Origin: Chloroflexota bacterium
GTDB taxonomy: Bacteria; Chloroflexota; Limnocylindria; Limnocylindrales; CSP1-4
Assembly (NCBI GenBank): GCA_015478725.1
Contig: JADMIG010000002.1
Location: forward strand, 183,254 to 247,253
DNA: 64,000 nucleotides
Direction of reading: 5' to 3'
This document shows, piece after piece, positions 53,341 through 62,152 of the stretch. The notes below the pieces were generated by a model. It worked only from the letters and a program-made list of their open reading frames with translations, made no database searches and was not told the DNA's origin. Position numbers and translations under genes: made by a program. Position 1 is the stretch's first letter. Each line of letters begins with the position of its first letter.

Positions 53341-54422
53341 TCGACTCGGCGGAGCCCCGTCCGGAGGCCGACGGCACCCGGGAGCCGGATCCGGGCGCGG
53401 ACCAGCTCTCGCTCGGGCGCCGCCTCCGCCAGCCCCGGACCATCATCTCGCTCGTCTTCCCGATCCTCCTCCTCGCGCTGTTTGCCGCCAATCTGCCCGG
53501 GTTCCATCTCGAACAGTTGCCGGCCAAAATCCTCGGCGCGAATCCGGCCCTCCTGCTTGCTGCATTCGTCGTCTTCTATGCCGGCTTCCCCCTCCGTGGC
53601 TACCGCTGGGCGATCCTCCTCCGAGCGACCGGCTTCCGTGTCGCGGTGGTCGACGCGACGGAGATCATCTTCATCAGCTGGCTCGTCAACTGCCTGGTGC
53701 CGGCGAAGCTCGGTGACGTCTATCGGGCCTACCTCCTCAAGATCAACAGCGCCGTGTCGCTGTCGCGGACGTTCGGCACCGTGTTCATCGAGCGGATCCT
53801 CGACCTCTTCGCCATCACCGGGCTCGGCCTCGCCTCGGGGTTCGTGAGCTTCCGGAACGGCCTGCCGACGGCGGTCCAGGCGGTCTTCGCCATCGGCGTT
53901 GGCTTCGTCGCCCTCCTCGCGCTCGCCCTTCTCACGATGCGGAACTTCGGGCGCCGCATCCTCACCCGGCTGCCCCTGCCGCATCGATTCGTCGAACTCT
54001 ACGATCGCTTCGAGGAAGGCGTCTTCTCGGCGATCGGCCTGCGAGGACTGCCGCGGCTCCTCTTCGTGACGGGGCTCATCTGGTCGACGGAGGCGATGCG
54101 GCTCTTCCTCGTGGTCGAGGCACTCGGCTTCCCGAACGTCCACCTCGGGATCAGTGGCGCGTTCTTCGTCGCCCTCACCGGCTCGCTCCTCACCGCCGTG
54201 CCGCTCACCCCGGCGGGCATCGGCGTCGTCGAGACGGGCGTGATCGCCGTGCTCACGGTCGCGTACGGGGTGCCGCAGACGGAAGCGCTCGCCATCACCC
54301 TCGTGGACCGGGCGATCAGCGTCCTCTCGATCATCGTCATCGGGTCGATCGTCTACGCAGTCTCGCCGAAGCGCCGAGGCGCCGGGCTTCGCCATCCGGA
54401 CGGGAGCGTGGCCACCGCCTGA
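53337..54422 (+). CDS. UPF0104/LPG synthase-type membrane protein (flippase-like)
   Basis: The 361-aa protein has eight or more membrane segments and the pattern of the lysylphosphatidylglycerol synthase TM region family (LRGYRWAILLRATGFRV, LVNCLVPAKLGDVYRAYLL, LTPAGIGVVETGVI). It probably moves a lipid or lipid-linked sugar. It begins with GTG at 53337, overlapping the PHP stop. It lacks the aminoacyl-transferase domain of MprF. Confidence 0.85.
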   Translation: MIDSAEPRPEADGTREPDPGADQLSLGRRLRQPRTIISLVFPILLLALFAANLPGFHLEQLPAKILGANPALLLAAFVVFYAGFPLRGYRWAILLRATGFRVAVVDATEIIFISWLVNCLVPAKLGDVYRAYLLKINSAVSLSRTFGTVFIERILDLFAITGLGLASGFVSFRNGLPTAVQAVFAIGVGFVALLALALLTMRNFGRRILTRLPLPHRFVELYDRFEEGVFSAIGLRGLPRLLFVTGLIWSTEAMRLFLVVEALGFPNVHLGISGAFFVALTGSLLTAVPLTPAGIGVVETGVIAVLTVAYGVPQTEALAITLVDRAISVLSIIVIGSIVYAVSPKRRGAGLRHPDGSVATA

Positions 54423-54594
54423 GGGCGGGTGGCGCACGTCCGGATCGTTCGCGACCCCACCGGGCCGCTCCGGCGATACCCCGCCCGCCGCTCCGAGCCG
54501 GTACGAACGGGGGATACAGGGGGGACGGTCCACGCTCGATAGTGGCCGCACGAGGACCACCTCGACCGCGACCACGGAGCGCCCGAACGGCACG

Positions 54595-55137
54595 ATGACG
54601 ATCCAGAACAGCCGCGCCTTCAACGAGTGGCTGCGCGGTCAGCTCAAGGCCAAGAAGATGTCGCAGCGGCAGCTCGCCCAGCAGTCTGGCGTTGACCACT
54701 CGACGATCTCGCGTCTCATCCGTGGCGACCGAATGCCGTCGCTCGGGACCGCGACGAAGCTCGCCCGCGGCCTGCGCGAGCTTCGAGAGGACGCCGACAC
54801 GACGCAGTATCTCGGCCTCATCTCGGCCGGACCCACGAACCCCACCGCCCGCGTCGAATACGCCCTTCGCGCCGACGAGGCACTGGGCGAGGTCCAGGTC
54901 CGGCAGATCATGGAGTACTACCTCGCCGTCCGGATGCGCCGCTTCGGCCGGCCGTTGCCGCCGGCGAACACGGACAATGCGCCGAACCGCGCCCAGGATC
55001 GCCCCCCGATGCGAGGCTACGGAGCCTCCGCGCCGAGCGCCGGGGTTCCGGTGACCGCCGGCGCGGGGCCGCAGCCACGGATGATCCCTACCCGAACCCT
55101 CAGCCGACCGACCGGCCGGACGCAGGGACGCTACTAG
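54595..55137 (+). CDS. XRE-family transcription regulator
   Basis: The 180-aa product has a Cro/C1-type helix-turn-helix at about residues 18-75 (KKMSQRQLAQQSGVDHSTIS, then RLIRGDRMPSLGTATKLARGL). The middle is short and helical; the last 60 residues are a Pro/Thr/Gln-rich disordered tail. It stands alone between the flippase gene and a strong hairpin. Its targets are unknown. Confidence 0.82.
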   Translation: MTIQNSRAFNEWLRGQLKAKKMSQRQLAQQSGVDHSTISRLIRGDRMPSLGTATKLARGLRELREDADTTQYLGLISAGPTNPTARVEYALRADEALGEVQVRQIMEYYLAVRMRRFGRPLPPANTDNAPNRAQDRPPMRGYGASAPSAGVPVTAGAGPQPRMIPTRTLSRPTGRTQGRY

Positions 55138-55188
55138 CACACCACAGGGCACGACCCGGTCGCCTCCACGTCCGGGTCTCGGGGACAG

Positions 55189-55221
55189 CGAGCGCCGGCC
55201 TCGGGGGGGGGCCGGCGTTCG
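55189..55221. terminator. strong hairpin terminator between convergent genes
   Basis: A stem of 8 perfect GC pairs (CGCCGGCC/GGCCGGCG), extendable by 4 more with one G-U, encloses a T-C-G7 loop. It lies between the XRE gene and the convergent membrane glycosyltransferase. It shares the stem core GCCGG/CCGGCGTTC with the hairpin near smpB. Confidence 0.7.
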
Positions 55222-55247
55222 TCATGCCCGGGCGCCAGCGACCGGGC

Positions 55248-56882
55248 TCACCGACCGGAGCCGGGCAGATAGACCGAGATCGTCCGACCCGGTGCGGCAA
55301 CGAACCGATCGGCGAGACGCGGCTCCCCGTGTGTGGTTGAGCTCGTCATGGTGGCGAGGAGCGCACGCTCGGCCGGTCCGCCGCAGTCCGCCACGAACAG
55401 CGAATCGCAGACCACAACGATCGGCCCGGCGGGACCGCCGATCGGAACCCGATCCGTCACCGTCGCCCCGATGCGGCGGAGCGGGAAGAGATACGCCTCG
55501 GGCGTCTTGAACGCCGGCAGGCTGGCGATGAAGGTCGGCCGCGTGCCGGTCGATGCGGCGATCCGTCCGGCTGCGGTCTCGGCGGCGGGATAGCCGCCAT
55601 CCGCCGCGACACCGGGCGGCCAGTGGACGACGTTCCAGGTCACGAGCGCCACGACGAGGGCGACGGCGCCGAGCTTCCCGGCGCGCTCCACGGTCGACTG
55701 CCCGCCGAAGGCGACGGCTGGCCGTCTTCGGACGACGATCTCCTCCGCATCGACCGGTCGACGCCGCCACATCGCGGCCGCGCCGAGCCCGACGACGACG
55801 AAGACGAGCGGGTCGAGGAAGGCGTGGTAGTGATCGACCGGCAGCGGGGTGACGGACGCGAGGCCGGAGATCGTCAGGCCGAGAACGAGGCAGCTCCAGA
55901 GCAGCGTGCCGCCGATCCATCGGACGAGCGCGCGCTCGGGGTCGGCGGCCATGCGGGATCGCCACACCGCGATGGCGATGACCCCGACCGCGGCGGTGAC
56001 GCCGACGGCAAGCGCGTCGGTCAGGAGTCCGGTGAGGGGCCAGGCGAGGATGCGGAGCGAGACGAAGACCAACCGGACGAACGGTCCAGCCGCCGTGGCC
56101 TGGCCGCCACCCACGAGGAAGGCGACCGCCGCCCGGGTCTCGTGGAACCCGCTCTGGAGCTCCGAGACCGCGAGGGGAACGTAGGTAAGGATCACCAGGC
56201 CGATCGCTCCCGCGGCGACCCACGCAAGCGCCGTCCGGTCGCGGCCGGACCGGCGCCGCAGGTCCGCGACGAGCCACGCAACGAGTGGCGGCAGGAGGAC
56301 GGCACCAAGGACGTGGCATTGCATCGTCGCCGCCTCCGCGAGGGCGACGAGGAGCCACCACCTCGCGCGCCGTGTCGACCAGGCCCGCCATGCCGCCGTC
56401 ACGGCGAGCGCGCTGGTGAACGCGACGAGGTTCGGGTTCCAGATGAACGTCGACTCGTCGATCGCGGTCGCCGAGACCGCCATGAGGCCACCGGCGACGA
56501 CGCCGGCTGCCGTCCCGCCGACCGCCCGAGCGAGTCCGGCGACCAGTCCGACCGCCGCTGTCCCAAGGACGGCGATCTCGAGGACGACCATCGTGGGATC
56601 GCCGCCGCCGAGCCAGGCCGCCGGCGCAAGGAGGTAGTAGTAGAGCGCACCGTGATGGAAGTCGCCGATCGAGGTCGGAGGACCGAGGAGCGGCCACACC
56701 CCGTTCTGCACGAACCCGGTGAGGACGAGCAGGTCGTGACCCTGGTCGGCATCCCATGTGCCACGTCCGGCCAGGCCGTCGAGTCGAAGGACCGCGGCGA
56801 GCAGGACGAGCGCGCCGAAAGCGATCGGCCAGGCCCAGCGATCGGAGACGACGACCCGCCGGGATCCATCCACCCGGATCAC
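55248..56882 (-). CDS. GT39-like membrane glycosyltransferase
   Basis: The 544-aa protein resembles ArnT/PMT-type lipid-dependent glycosyltransferases: RLDGLAGRGTWDADQGHDLL with the conserved acidic loop, DFHHGALYYYLLAPAAW, and ten or more TMs, ending in a soluble C-terminal domain after about residue 440. The donor should be a polyprenyl-linked sugar; the acceptor is unknown. It overlaps nfo by 4 bases. Confidence 0.7.
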   Translation of the reverse strand: MIRVDGSRRVVVSDRWAWPIAFGALVLLAAVLRLDGLAGRGTWDADQGHDLLVLTGFVQNGVWPLLGPPTSIGDFHHGALYYYLLAPAAWLGGGDPTMVVLEIAVLGTAAVGLVAGLARAVGGTAAGVVAGGLMAVSATAIDESTFIWNPNLVAFTSALAVTAAWRAWSTRRARWWLLVALAEAATMQCHVLGAVLLPPLVAWLVADLRRRSGRDRTALAWVAAGAIGLVILTYVPLAVSELQSGFHETRAAVAFLVGGGQATAAGPFVRLVFVSLRILAWPLTGLLTDALAVGVTAAVGVIAIAVWRSRMAADPERALVRWIGGTLLWSCLVLGLTISGLASVTPLPVDHYHAFLDPLVFVVVGLGAAAMWRRRPVDAEEIVVRRRPAVAFGGQSTVERAGKLGAVALVVALVTWNVVHWPPGVAADGGYPAAETAAGRIAASTGTRPTFIASLPAFKTPEAYLFPLRRIGATVTDRVPIGGPAGPIVVVCDSLFVADCGGPAERALLATMTSSTTHGEPRLADRFVAAPGRTISVYLPGSGR

Positions 56883-57865
56883 GCGGGCTCCTCGCGTGGT
56901 GCCGTTCGAGCGCGGCTGCCGCGGAGCGCGAACGCCTCCGGCGGGAGCGGTTCGAGTGGCTCTCCGGCGGCGATCGCGTAGGCGCGCGCGATGTTGACCG
57001 CGTCGTAGCCCTCGTCCATCCCCGGTGTCTCGAGGATGTACGTCACGCGGCGGAGCCGCGGCGCGGTGAGCAGGTGTCGGAGGCCCGGGACGCCGATCGT
57101 TCCGGCGCCGAGATGCTCGTGGCGGTCCGTCCTCGAGCCCAGGCCCGTCTTCGAATCGTTGAGGTGGATCATCGCCAGCCGGTCCAGGCCGACGCTCGCA
57201 TCGAACTCATCGAGCAGCGCCTCGATCGTCTCCGGCCGTCGGAGATCGTGGCCGGCACCCCACAGGTGGGCGGTGTCGAGGCAGAATGCGACGCGGCCCA
57301 TGTCCGCTCCGCGTCGGGCGATCGACTCGAGGACCGCCGCGAGCTCGCCGACGCTCACCCCGATCCCGCCGCCACCGCCCGCCGAGTTCTCGAGGACGAT
57401 GATCGCGCCGTCCGCTGCCGCGCCGTCCGCGGCGTCGCCCCCGGCTGCGTCAAGGGCTCGCGCGATCCCCTCCCCGACCCGATCGATCCCGGCGTCCAGC
57501 CCGGTCAGCTTGTGCGAACCGACGTGAACGTTGACGAAGCGGGCCCCGAACGCGACCGCCGCCCGGAGCTCGCTCGCGAGGACGGCGATCGAGCGCTCGC
57601 GGAATTCCTCCTCGGGGCCGGCGAGGTTGACGAGGTACGCGGCGTGGATCGCGACCGGCCGGATGTCGAGTTCATCGAGACGTCGACGAAAGGCGGGCAG
57701 CTCGCGCGGCGGTTCGGTCCGCCGGCGCCAGGCGGTCGGATTGTCGGCGAACACCTGGAGCGACCGGGCGCCGATCGCCGAGGCGCGCTCCACTGCCCCC
57801 ACCATCCCACCCCCGAGCGGCAGATGCGCGCCGAGCCGGCGGTCGTCGGGGAGGGTGGGCGACAT
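56879..57865 (-). CDS. nfo: endonuclease IV (apurinic/apyrimidinic endonuclease)
   Basis: Endonuclease IV cuts DNA at abasic sites. The 328-aa TIM-barrel shows RRLGAHLPLGGGM, the VNVHVGSHKLTG strand, VLENSAGGG, FCLDTAHLWGAG, MIHLNDSKTGLGSRTDRHEHLG and YILETPG, which carry the trinuclear zinc ligands. A short insert (DAAGGDAADGAAADGA) at about residues 140-155 is low-complexity. Confidence 0.93.
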   Translation of the reverse strand: MSPTLPDDRRLGAHLPLGGGMVGAVERASAIGARSLQVFADNPTAWRRRTEPPRELPAFRRRLDELDIRPVAIHAAYLVNLAGPEEEFRERSIAVLASELRAAVAFGARFVNVHVGSHKLTGLDAGIDRVGEGIARALDAAGGDAADGAAADGAIIVLENSAGGGGGIGVSVGELAAVLESIARRGADMGRVAFCLDTAHLWGAGHDLRRPETIEALLDEFDASVGLDRLAMIHLNDSKTGLGSRTDRHEHLGAGTIGVPGLRHLLTAPRLRRVTYILETPGMDEGYDAVNIARAYAIAAGEPLEPLPPEAFALRGSRARTAPREEPA

Positions 57866-57990
57866 CGCGCCGCATCGTACCGCAGGCGCGCGCCCCGGCC
57901 GACCGGCAGATCTCCCCGGTCCATGCGCGTCCCCGTCGTCCTCCCCGTCGTCGCCGCCACGCTCCGGGCGCTACCTCGTGGACGCGCGAC

Positions 57991-58617
57991 TCATGACCCG
58001 CGTCGGGGGCGTGGACCGGCTGGCGTGACCGCCTGTCCGTTGCGCGACATCGTCGACGTGTAGCCCCCGCCGACGGCTGGCTCGATGAGGCCATAGTCGC
58101 CGTCCCGGCGGCGGTAGAGGATCGAGATCCGTTCGTTCTCCGCGTTGACGAAGACGAAGAAGCTGTGGCCCAGCTCCTCCATTCCGGCGACGGCGTCTTC
58201 CTCGAACATCGGCTCGATCGCGAACCGCTTCGTCTTGACGATCCTCGTCTCCCGGCTGCTGTCCGCGGTTCCATCGGCGATCCGCCGGAGGAGGTCCTTC
58301 TCGTCGACCGGACGAGCGTGAACACGGGGTTTCTTCTTGTGGTCGACCGCCCGTCGCTCCATCTTGTCGACGAGGTCGTCAAGCCCGGCCTGGTACGTTG
58401 GTCCGGCCGCGCGGCCCCGAAGCGTCGAGCCGTCGATGACGAGCGTGACCTCCACGATGTGCGAGTCGTCGCCGTTCCGATGCTGCTCCACGGAGAGCTC
58501 GACGAGCGCGTCGCTCCGATCGTCGAGGACGCGTTCGAGCCTCGCGAACTTGCGCTCGACGTACGTCCGGACCCGCGCGGGAACCTCGACGTTCTTGCCC
58601 TTGACGATCGTCCTCAT
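57991..58617 (-). CDS. hpf: long-form ribosome hibernation promoting factor
   Basis: Long HPF dimerises and inactivates 70S ribosomes in stationary phase. The 208-aa product begins MRTIVKGKNVEVPARVRTYV and has the RaiA domain (about 1-100), a linker, and the C-terminal dimerisation domain (RIVKTKRFAIEPMFEEDAV, HSFFVFVNAENERISILYRR). I use ATG 58617, which has GGAGGTG seven bases before it. The site reads GGAGGTGCCTCC, a self-pairing sequence. Confidence 0.95.
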   Translation of the reverse strand: MRTIVKGKNVEVPARVRTYVERKFARLERVLDDRSDALVELSVEQHRNGDDSHIVEVTLVIDGSTLRGRAAGPTYQAGLDDLVDKMERRAVDHKKKPRVHARPVDEKDLLRRIADGTADSSRETRIVKTKRFAIEPMFEEDAVAGMEELGHSFFVFVNAENERISILYRRRDGDYGLIEPAVGGGYTSTMSRNGQAVTPAGPRPRRGS

Positions 58618-58629
58618 GGAGGCACCTCC
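58618..58629 (-). promoter_or_regulatory. self-complementary ribosome site of hpf
   Basis: GGAGG-TG-CCTCC lies directly before the hpf ATG. The two arms cannot form a loop of two bases within one molecule, but they could pair between mRNAs or with other parts of the 68-base leader. Confidence 0.4.
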
Positions 58630-58715
58630 GTCCAGACGCATCGATCCGAGCGGTCCGCTGGCGCTGTCGTGGGCGCGGCCATCGCAGGCGGACGGGCGCC
58701 CGGCGCCCTTCGGCG

Positions 58716-58721
58716 AGTATA
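58716..58721 (-). promoter_or_regulatory. -10 box of hpf
   Basis: TATACT followed by CGCCG on the minus strand predicts a transcript start near 58709, about 90 bases before hpf. The -35 is weak. Confidence 0.45.
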
Positions 58722-58797
58722 GACCCGAGGGGACCGTCCGCCTGCCGCCGAGCGAACGGGCGGGCTCCTGTGGGCCGAGCCGGGACGCGTCCGGAGG

Positions 58798-58843
58798 TCA
58801 CCGTTCCCGGGCGATAGTCACCGTTCCCGCGCGACCGTCACCG
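58798..58843. repeat. 20-base period repeat at the comF 3' end
   Basis: TCACCGTTCCCG occurs at 58798 and 58818, and TCACCG again at 58838. The repeat spans the comF stop and duplicates the coding ARER-stop end just outside the gene. Confidence 0.8.
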
Positions 58844-59513
58844 CTGAGACGCCGATCGCCCCGGCCTCGCGAAGGGCCTCCGCACACGCGACGAGTGTCG
58901 CGCCCGTCGTGACGACATCGTCGACGAGGACCGTCCAGCGACCCGCGACGGATCGGCGGGCCGCCGCGTCCACGATCCGGAACGCACCGCGGACGTTCGC
59001 GGTGCGAGTCGCTCGATCGAGCTGGAACTGGGCCGTCGTCGCTCGCGCGCGTACGAGTACGTGGACATGGGGAAGCCGAAGGTCGCGAGCCGCGATGGAG
59101 GCGATGCGCTCTGCCTGGTCATACCCGCGGTCCCGCGCTCGATCGGGGTGCACGGGCACGTGGACGAGGAGCTCGCCACCAGCGCCCGCCTCGCGCCAAC
59201 GATCCGCGACCACATGGCCGAGCGGTTCAGCCAGGCGGACTTCGCCGCGATACTTGAGCGCGAGAAGCGCACGACGGAAGACACCACTGAACGGACCGCA
59301 CCACTCGAGCTGGAGGAGCGGCGACGGGATGTCCGACGGCATGCCGATCGGGACGCCTGCGGGCATGCCCGCCCGGACACGGAGCGCGGGCAGGCAGGCC
59401 TCGCACAGCGGCGCACCTTCCCGGTCGCATCCGACGCAGGCGGCCGGCAGGGCGAGATCGAGGAGCCGTCCGGCCGTGGATCCGATGCGCCGTCGAATGG
59501 CGTTCACTGCCAT
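58818..59513 (-). CDS. comF: ComF family phosphoribosyltransferase-like protein
   Basis: The 231-aa product has the ComF zinc finger (LPAACVGCDREGAPLCEACLPAL) and a PRTase-fold C-terminus with the VLVDDVVTTGATLVACAEAL PRPP loop. ComF helps move DNA into the cell in competent bacteria. I use ATG 59513; the longer frame has 30 residues unlike the family. Confidence 0.9.
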   Translation of the reverse strand: MAVNAIRRRIGSTAGRLLDLALPAACVGCDREGAPLCEACLPALRVRAGMPAGVPIGMPSDIPSPLLQLEWCGPFSGVFRRALLALKYRGEVRLAEPLGHVVADRWREAGAGGELLVHVPVHPDRARDRGYDQAERIASIAARDLRLPHVHVLVRARATTAQFQLDRATRTANVRGAFRIVDAAARRSVAGRWTVLVDDVVTTGATLVACAEALREAGAIGVSAVTVARER

Positions 59514-59695
59514 GGCCTGATCGTCGCATCCGGCCCTCACCGGCGACGTATCGCACGTTGGCCTGAACGATGACGTGCCGCGGGCCAAGCCGACCGGCAC
59601 CACTCGAATGGTGACGCGCTGCGGCCGAGGCGGGCGCCCGCGTGCGGCGGACCTCGCGTCGGGCTGGATCTACGCTAACTCCCGCCGCGTGGCGC

Positions 59696-60769
59696 TTACG
59701 CGACTACCCGGTCACGATCGAGCTCGCACAGCGCCGCGATTCCCGCACGACAGGAGGAATCCAGCCAGCCGGCGAGAATCCGGCTGAATCGAGCGCCGGA
59801 TCCGACCCGACCGCCGCATTCGAGTCGGATAACGCTCGGTAGGTGGTGATTAGCCAGAGTTCGATCGGTTGCCCCGGCCGCCGAACCGCCGGCCCGTGCC
59901 GAGCCGCCGGCCCGCGCCTCGCGGAGCAGCGGCAGCACGCCCACGAGCAGGGACGCCCCGAGGATCCAGAGGATCGGGAGCGCGACGAACGCGGAGACCG
60001 GGACCGTCCAGCGTCGCGAGGTGCGAGCACCCCACACGACGATGGCGGCGGCCACCGGCAGGCGGATCGCGAGCGGGACGAGGATCGCGGACGGTGTCAG
60101 GCCGAAGTCGGTCGCCCCGCCGGAGCCGCTGTTCGATCGGAGGACATCCAGCCACTGCCCCCAGAGACCCGGCGCCACGATGAAGCTGATGCCGGCGAGC
60201 GCGGCGGTGGCTCCCAACGCGATGGCGAGCTCCCGCCACTCCCGTCGCACGACGAACCAGAGGAGCCCGATACCCGGCGTGACCTTGGTGAGGAGGACGA
60301 GCGACCAGGTCCAGGGCCAGCGGAACCCGAGGACGATGGCGGCCGCGAGCAGCAGGTGGATGTTCCCCGAACCCACCTCGGACGCGACCGCCGGCACGAG
60401 GAGGAGCGCCACGGTCCACCCCCGCGCGAGCCAGACGAGCGTCGCGAACAGGAGGAACGTCCAGCCCGCGATGAACACGGGGAACGGAAGGTGTGTGAGC
60501 GGCGAGAACGCCTGGACCCAGACCGGTGAGTAGAGGAACGCGTCGGCGCGTCCGGCAGACGCGTTCCGATACGGGTCGGACGGATCCATCGCCCAGTACG
60601 CGTGCGCGTCATACGCGTCAGGCGGCCGGATGAGCGCGTAGACGAGGCCGGCGGCCAGCAGCGCTGCCGGCAGCGCACCGGATGTCTCGAGGCGTCCGAG
60701 CGCCGTGCGCAGGGACCCGAACCACAGCCGGGCGGAGGTGACCGCGGAGGACCAGGACCCGCGCGTCAC
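59696..60769 (-). CDS. GT87/DUF2029-like membrane protein
   Basis: The 357-aa protein has eight to nine TMs. RPPDAYDAHAYWAMDPSDPY near the first TM and DAFLYSPVWVQAFSPL, with LLTKVTPGIGLLWFVVRREW later, match the polyprenol-phosphate-mannose mannosyltransferase-like family. The last 60 residues are low-complexity. Its substrate is not known. It starts with GTG, 9 bases after DUF192. Confidence 0.7.
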   Translation of the reverse strand: MTRGSWSSAVTSARLWFGSLRTALGRLETSGALPAALLAAGLVYALIRPPDAYDAHAYWAMDPSDPYRNASAGRADAFLYSPVWVQAFSPLTHLPFPVFIAGWTFLLFATLVWLARGWTVALLLVPAVASEVGSGNIHLLLAAAIVLGFRWPWTWSLVLLTKVTPGIGLLWFVVRREWRELAIALGATAALAGISFIVAPGLWGQWLDVLRSNSGSGGATDFGLTPSAILVPLAIRLPVAAAIVVWGARTSRRWTVPVSAFVALPILWILGASLLVGVLPLLREARAGGSARAGGSAAGATDRTLANHHLPSVIRLECGGRVGSGARFSRILAGWLDSSCRAGIAALCELDRDRVVA

Positions 60770-60778
60770 GGACGATGC

Positions 60779-61159
60779 TCAGGCGGTCGCGAACGCGATG
60801 GTGTCGCCGACCGCGGTCCCGGATCCGGTCACCGTCCCGCTCGGAAGCTCGAGGACGCCGTGCGCACCGCGGACGTACCAGACGACGCCTGTCCACGGCC
60901 GGAGTCCGGAACGGACGGCGACCACCCGCCGCAGCCCGCCCCCGTCCGGTCCGCCGAGGAACACGGCGTCGATCGCGAACCCCATGAACATCATGTGGAT
61001 GCCGTTGCTCTCGGGCAGCCAGAGGCCCCCACCAGCGGCCAGCGACGGCCGTCCCATGAGACCGCGGAACTTGCCGAGCAGGCCGTCCGCGACCTCCGCC
61101 CGCGCGGCGAGGATCGAAGTCCGGGTGACGTTCCGGACGATCAGCGCCGCCGGCGCCAC
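60779..61159 (-). CDS. DUF192 protein
   Basis: The 126-aa product has the DUF192 pattern: ADGLLGKFRGLMGRPSL, GGLWLPESNGIHMMFMGFAIDAVFL and ELPSGTVTGSGTAVGDTIAF. These small proteins often sit near Tad pilus genes, as here; their role is unknown. The start is GTG 61159. Confidence 0.88.
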   Translation of the reverse strand: MAPAALIVRNVTRTSILAARAEVADGLLGKFRGLMGRPSLAAGGGLWLPESNGIHMMFMGFAIDAVFLGGPDGGGLRRVVAVRSGLRPWTGVVWYVRGAHGVLELPSGTVTGSGTAVGDTIAFATA

Positions 61160-61202
61160 GTCGACTCCCGGGCGACCGCGTCGTACGCGGCTGGCGCCGA
61201 AT

Positions 61203-62147
61203 TCAGTGCCCGCTGCCGGGATTGGTGCTGAGATTGAGGACGATGAGGATGATCGCCGGGCCGAGGATGATGATGAAGAGCGACGGGAAGATGCAGCCGA
61301 CGAGCGGGAACAGCATCTTGATCGGCGCTTTCGCCGCCATCTCTTCGGCTCGCTGGCGTCGCTCGATCCGCAGCTGCTCGGACTGGACCTGGAGGACCTT
61401 GCTGATCGAGACGCCGAGCTGCTCCGCCTGGATGATCGCCCCGATGAAGTTCGTCAGCGCCTGGACCTCCGTCCGCGGGACGATGTCCCGAAGGGCGTCG
61501 CGCCGGGCCTTCCCGATCCGGACCTCCGCGAGCGCTCGGCGGAACTCGTCGCTGAGCGGCCCATCCAGCTTCTCCACGACCTTGGCCAGGGCGGCGTCGA
61601 AGCCGAGACCGGCGCGTACGGAGATCGTCAGGAGGTCGAGGGAATCCGGGATCATGAGGAGGATCGCGTGGCGGCGCTTCTTCACCCGGCCGCCGAGCCA
61701 GAACTCCGGGGCGGTGTAGCCGAACATGAGCCCGACCACGGTCATCGCCAGCCCGAGGATCGGCGCGGCGCCGAGCAGGATGAGCCCGAGGAACGCGCCG
61801 ATGCCAGCCCCGACGAGGGCCCCGATCGCCTTGACGCCCAGCCAGTCGGCGACGCGGAGGTCGCCGGGGTTGCCGGCCAGGGCGAGGCGCTTCTGGGTCG
61901 TCGCGGTGAACGAGGCGCTCGCCACGCGGGCGACCGTCCCCGAGAGGCGGGTGGCGAGCGGGCGGAGCGTCCGCTCGAGGAACGGCGCCTGCAGCTCGAG
62001 CTCCTCGAGGTTCTTCGCCGTCATCGACCCGAGCTGCGTGAGGCGGGCCTGGACCGGGTCCACCGGGGAGCTGCCGGCGAGTCCGAGGACGATGAGCAGG
62101 ATCGCGCCCGCGGCGACGGCGGCGACGAGGATCGCGGGGATGGCCAT
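61203..62147 (-). CDS. tadC: Tad pilus inner-membrane protein TadC
   Basis: The 314-aa product has a GspF-type domain (PDSLDLLTISVRAGLGFDAA at about 165-185, and RGALADLIVPRTEVQAL-like DIVPRTEVQALTNFIGAI) with four TMs, two at each end. It forms the Tad platform with TadB. Confidence 0.9.
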   Translation of the reverse strand: MAIPAILVAAVAAGAILLIVLGLAGSSPVDPVQARLTQLGSMTAKNLEELELQAPFLERTLRPLATRLSGTVARVASASFTATTQKRLALAGNPGDLRVADWLGVKAIGALVGAGIGAFLGLILLGAAPILGLAMTVVGLMFGYTAPEFWLGGRVKKRRHAILLMIPDSLDLLTISVRAGLGFDAALAKVVEKLDGPLSDEFRRALAEVRIGKARRDALRDIVPRTEVQALTNFIGAIIQAEQLGVSISKVLQVQSEQLRIERRQRAEEMAAKAPIKMLFPLVGCIFPSLFIIILGPAIILIVLNLSTNPGSGH

Positions 62148-62152
62148 GACGG

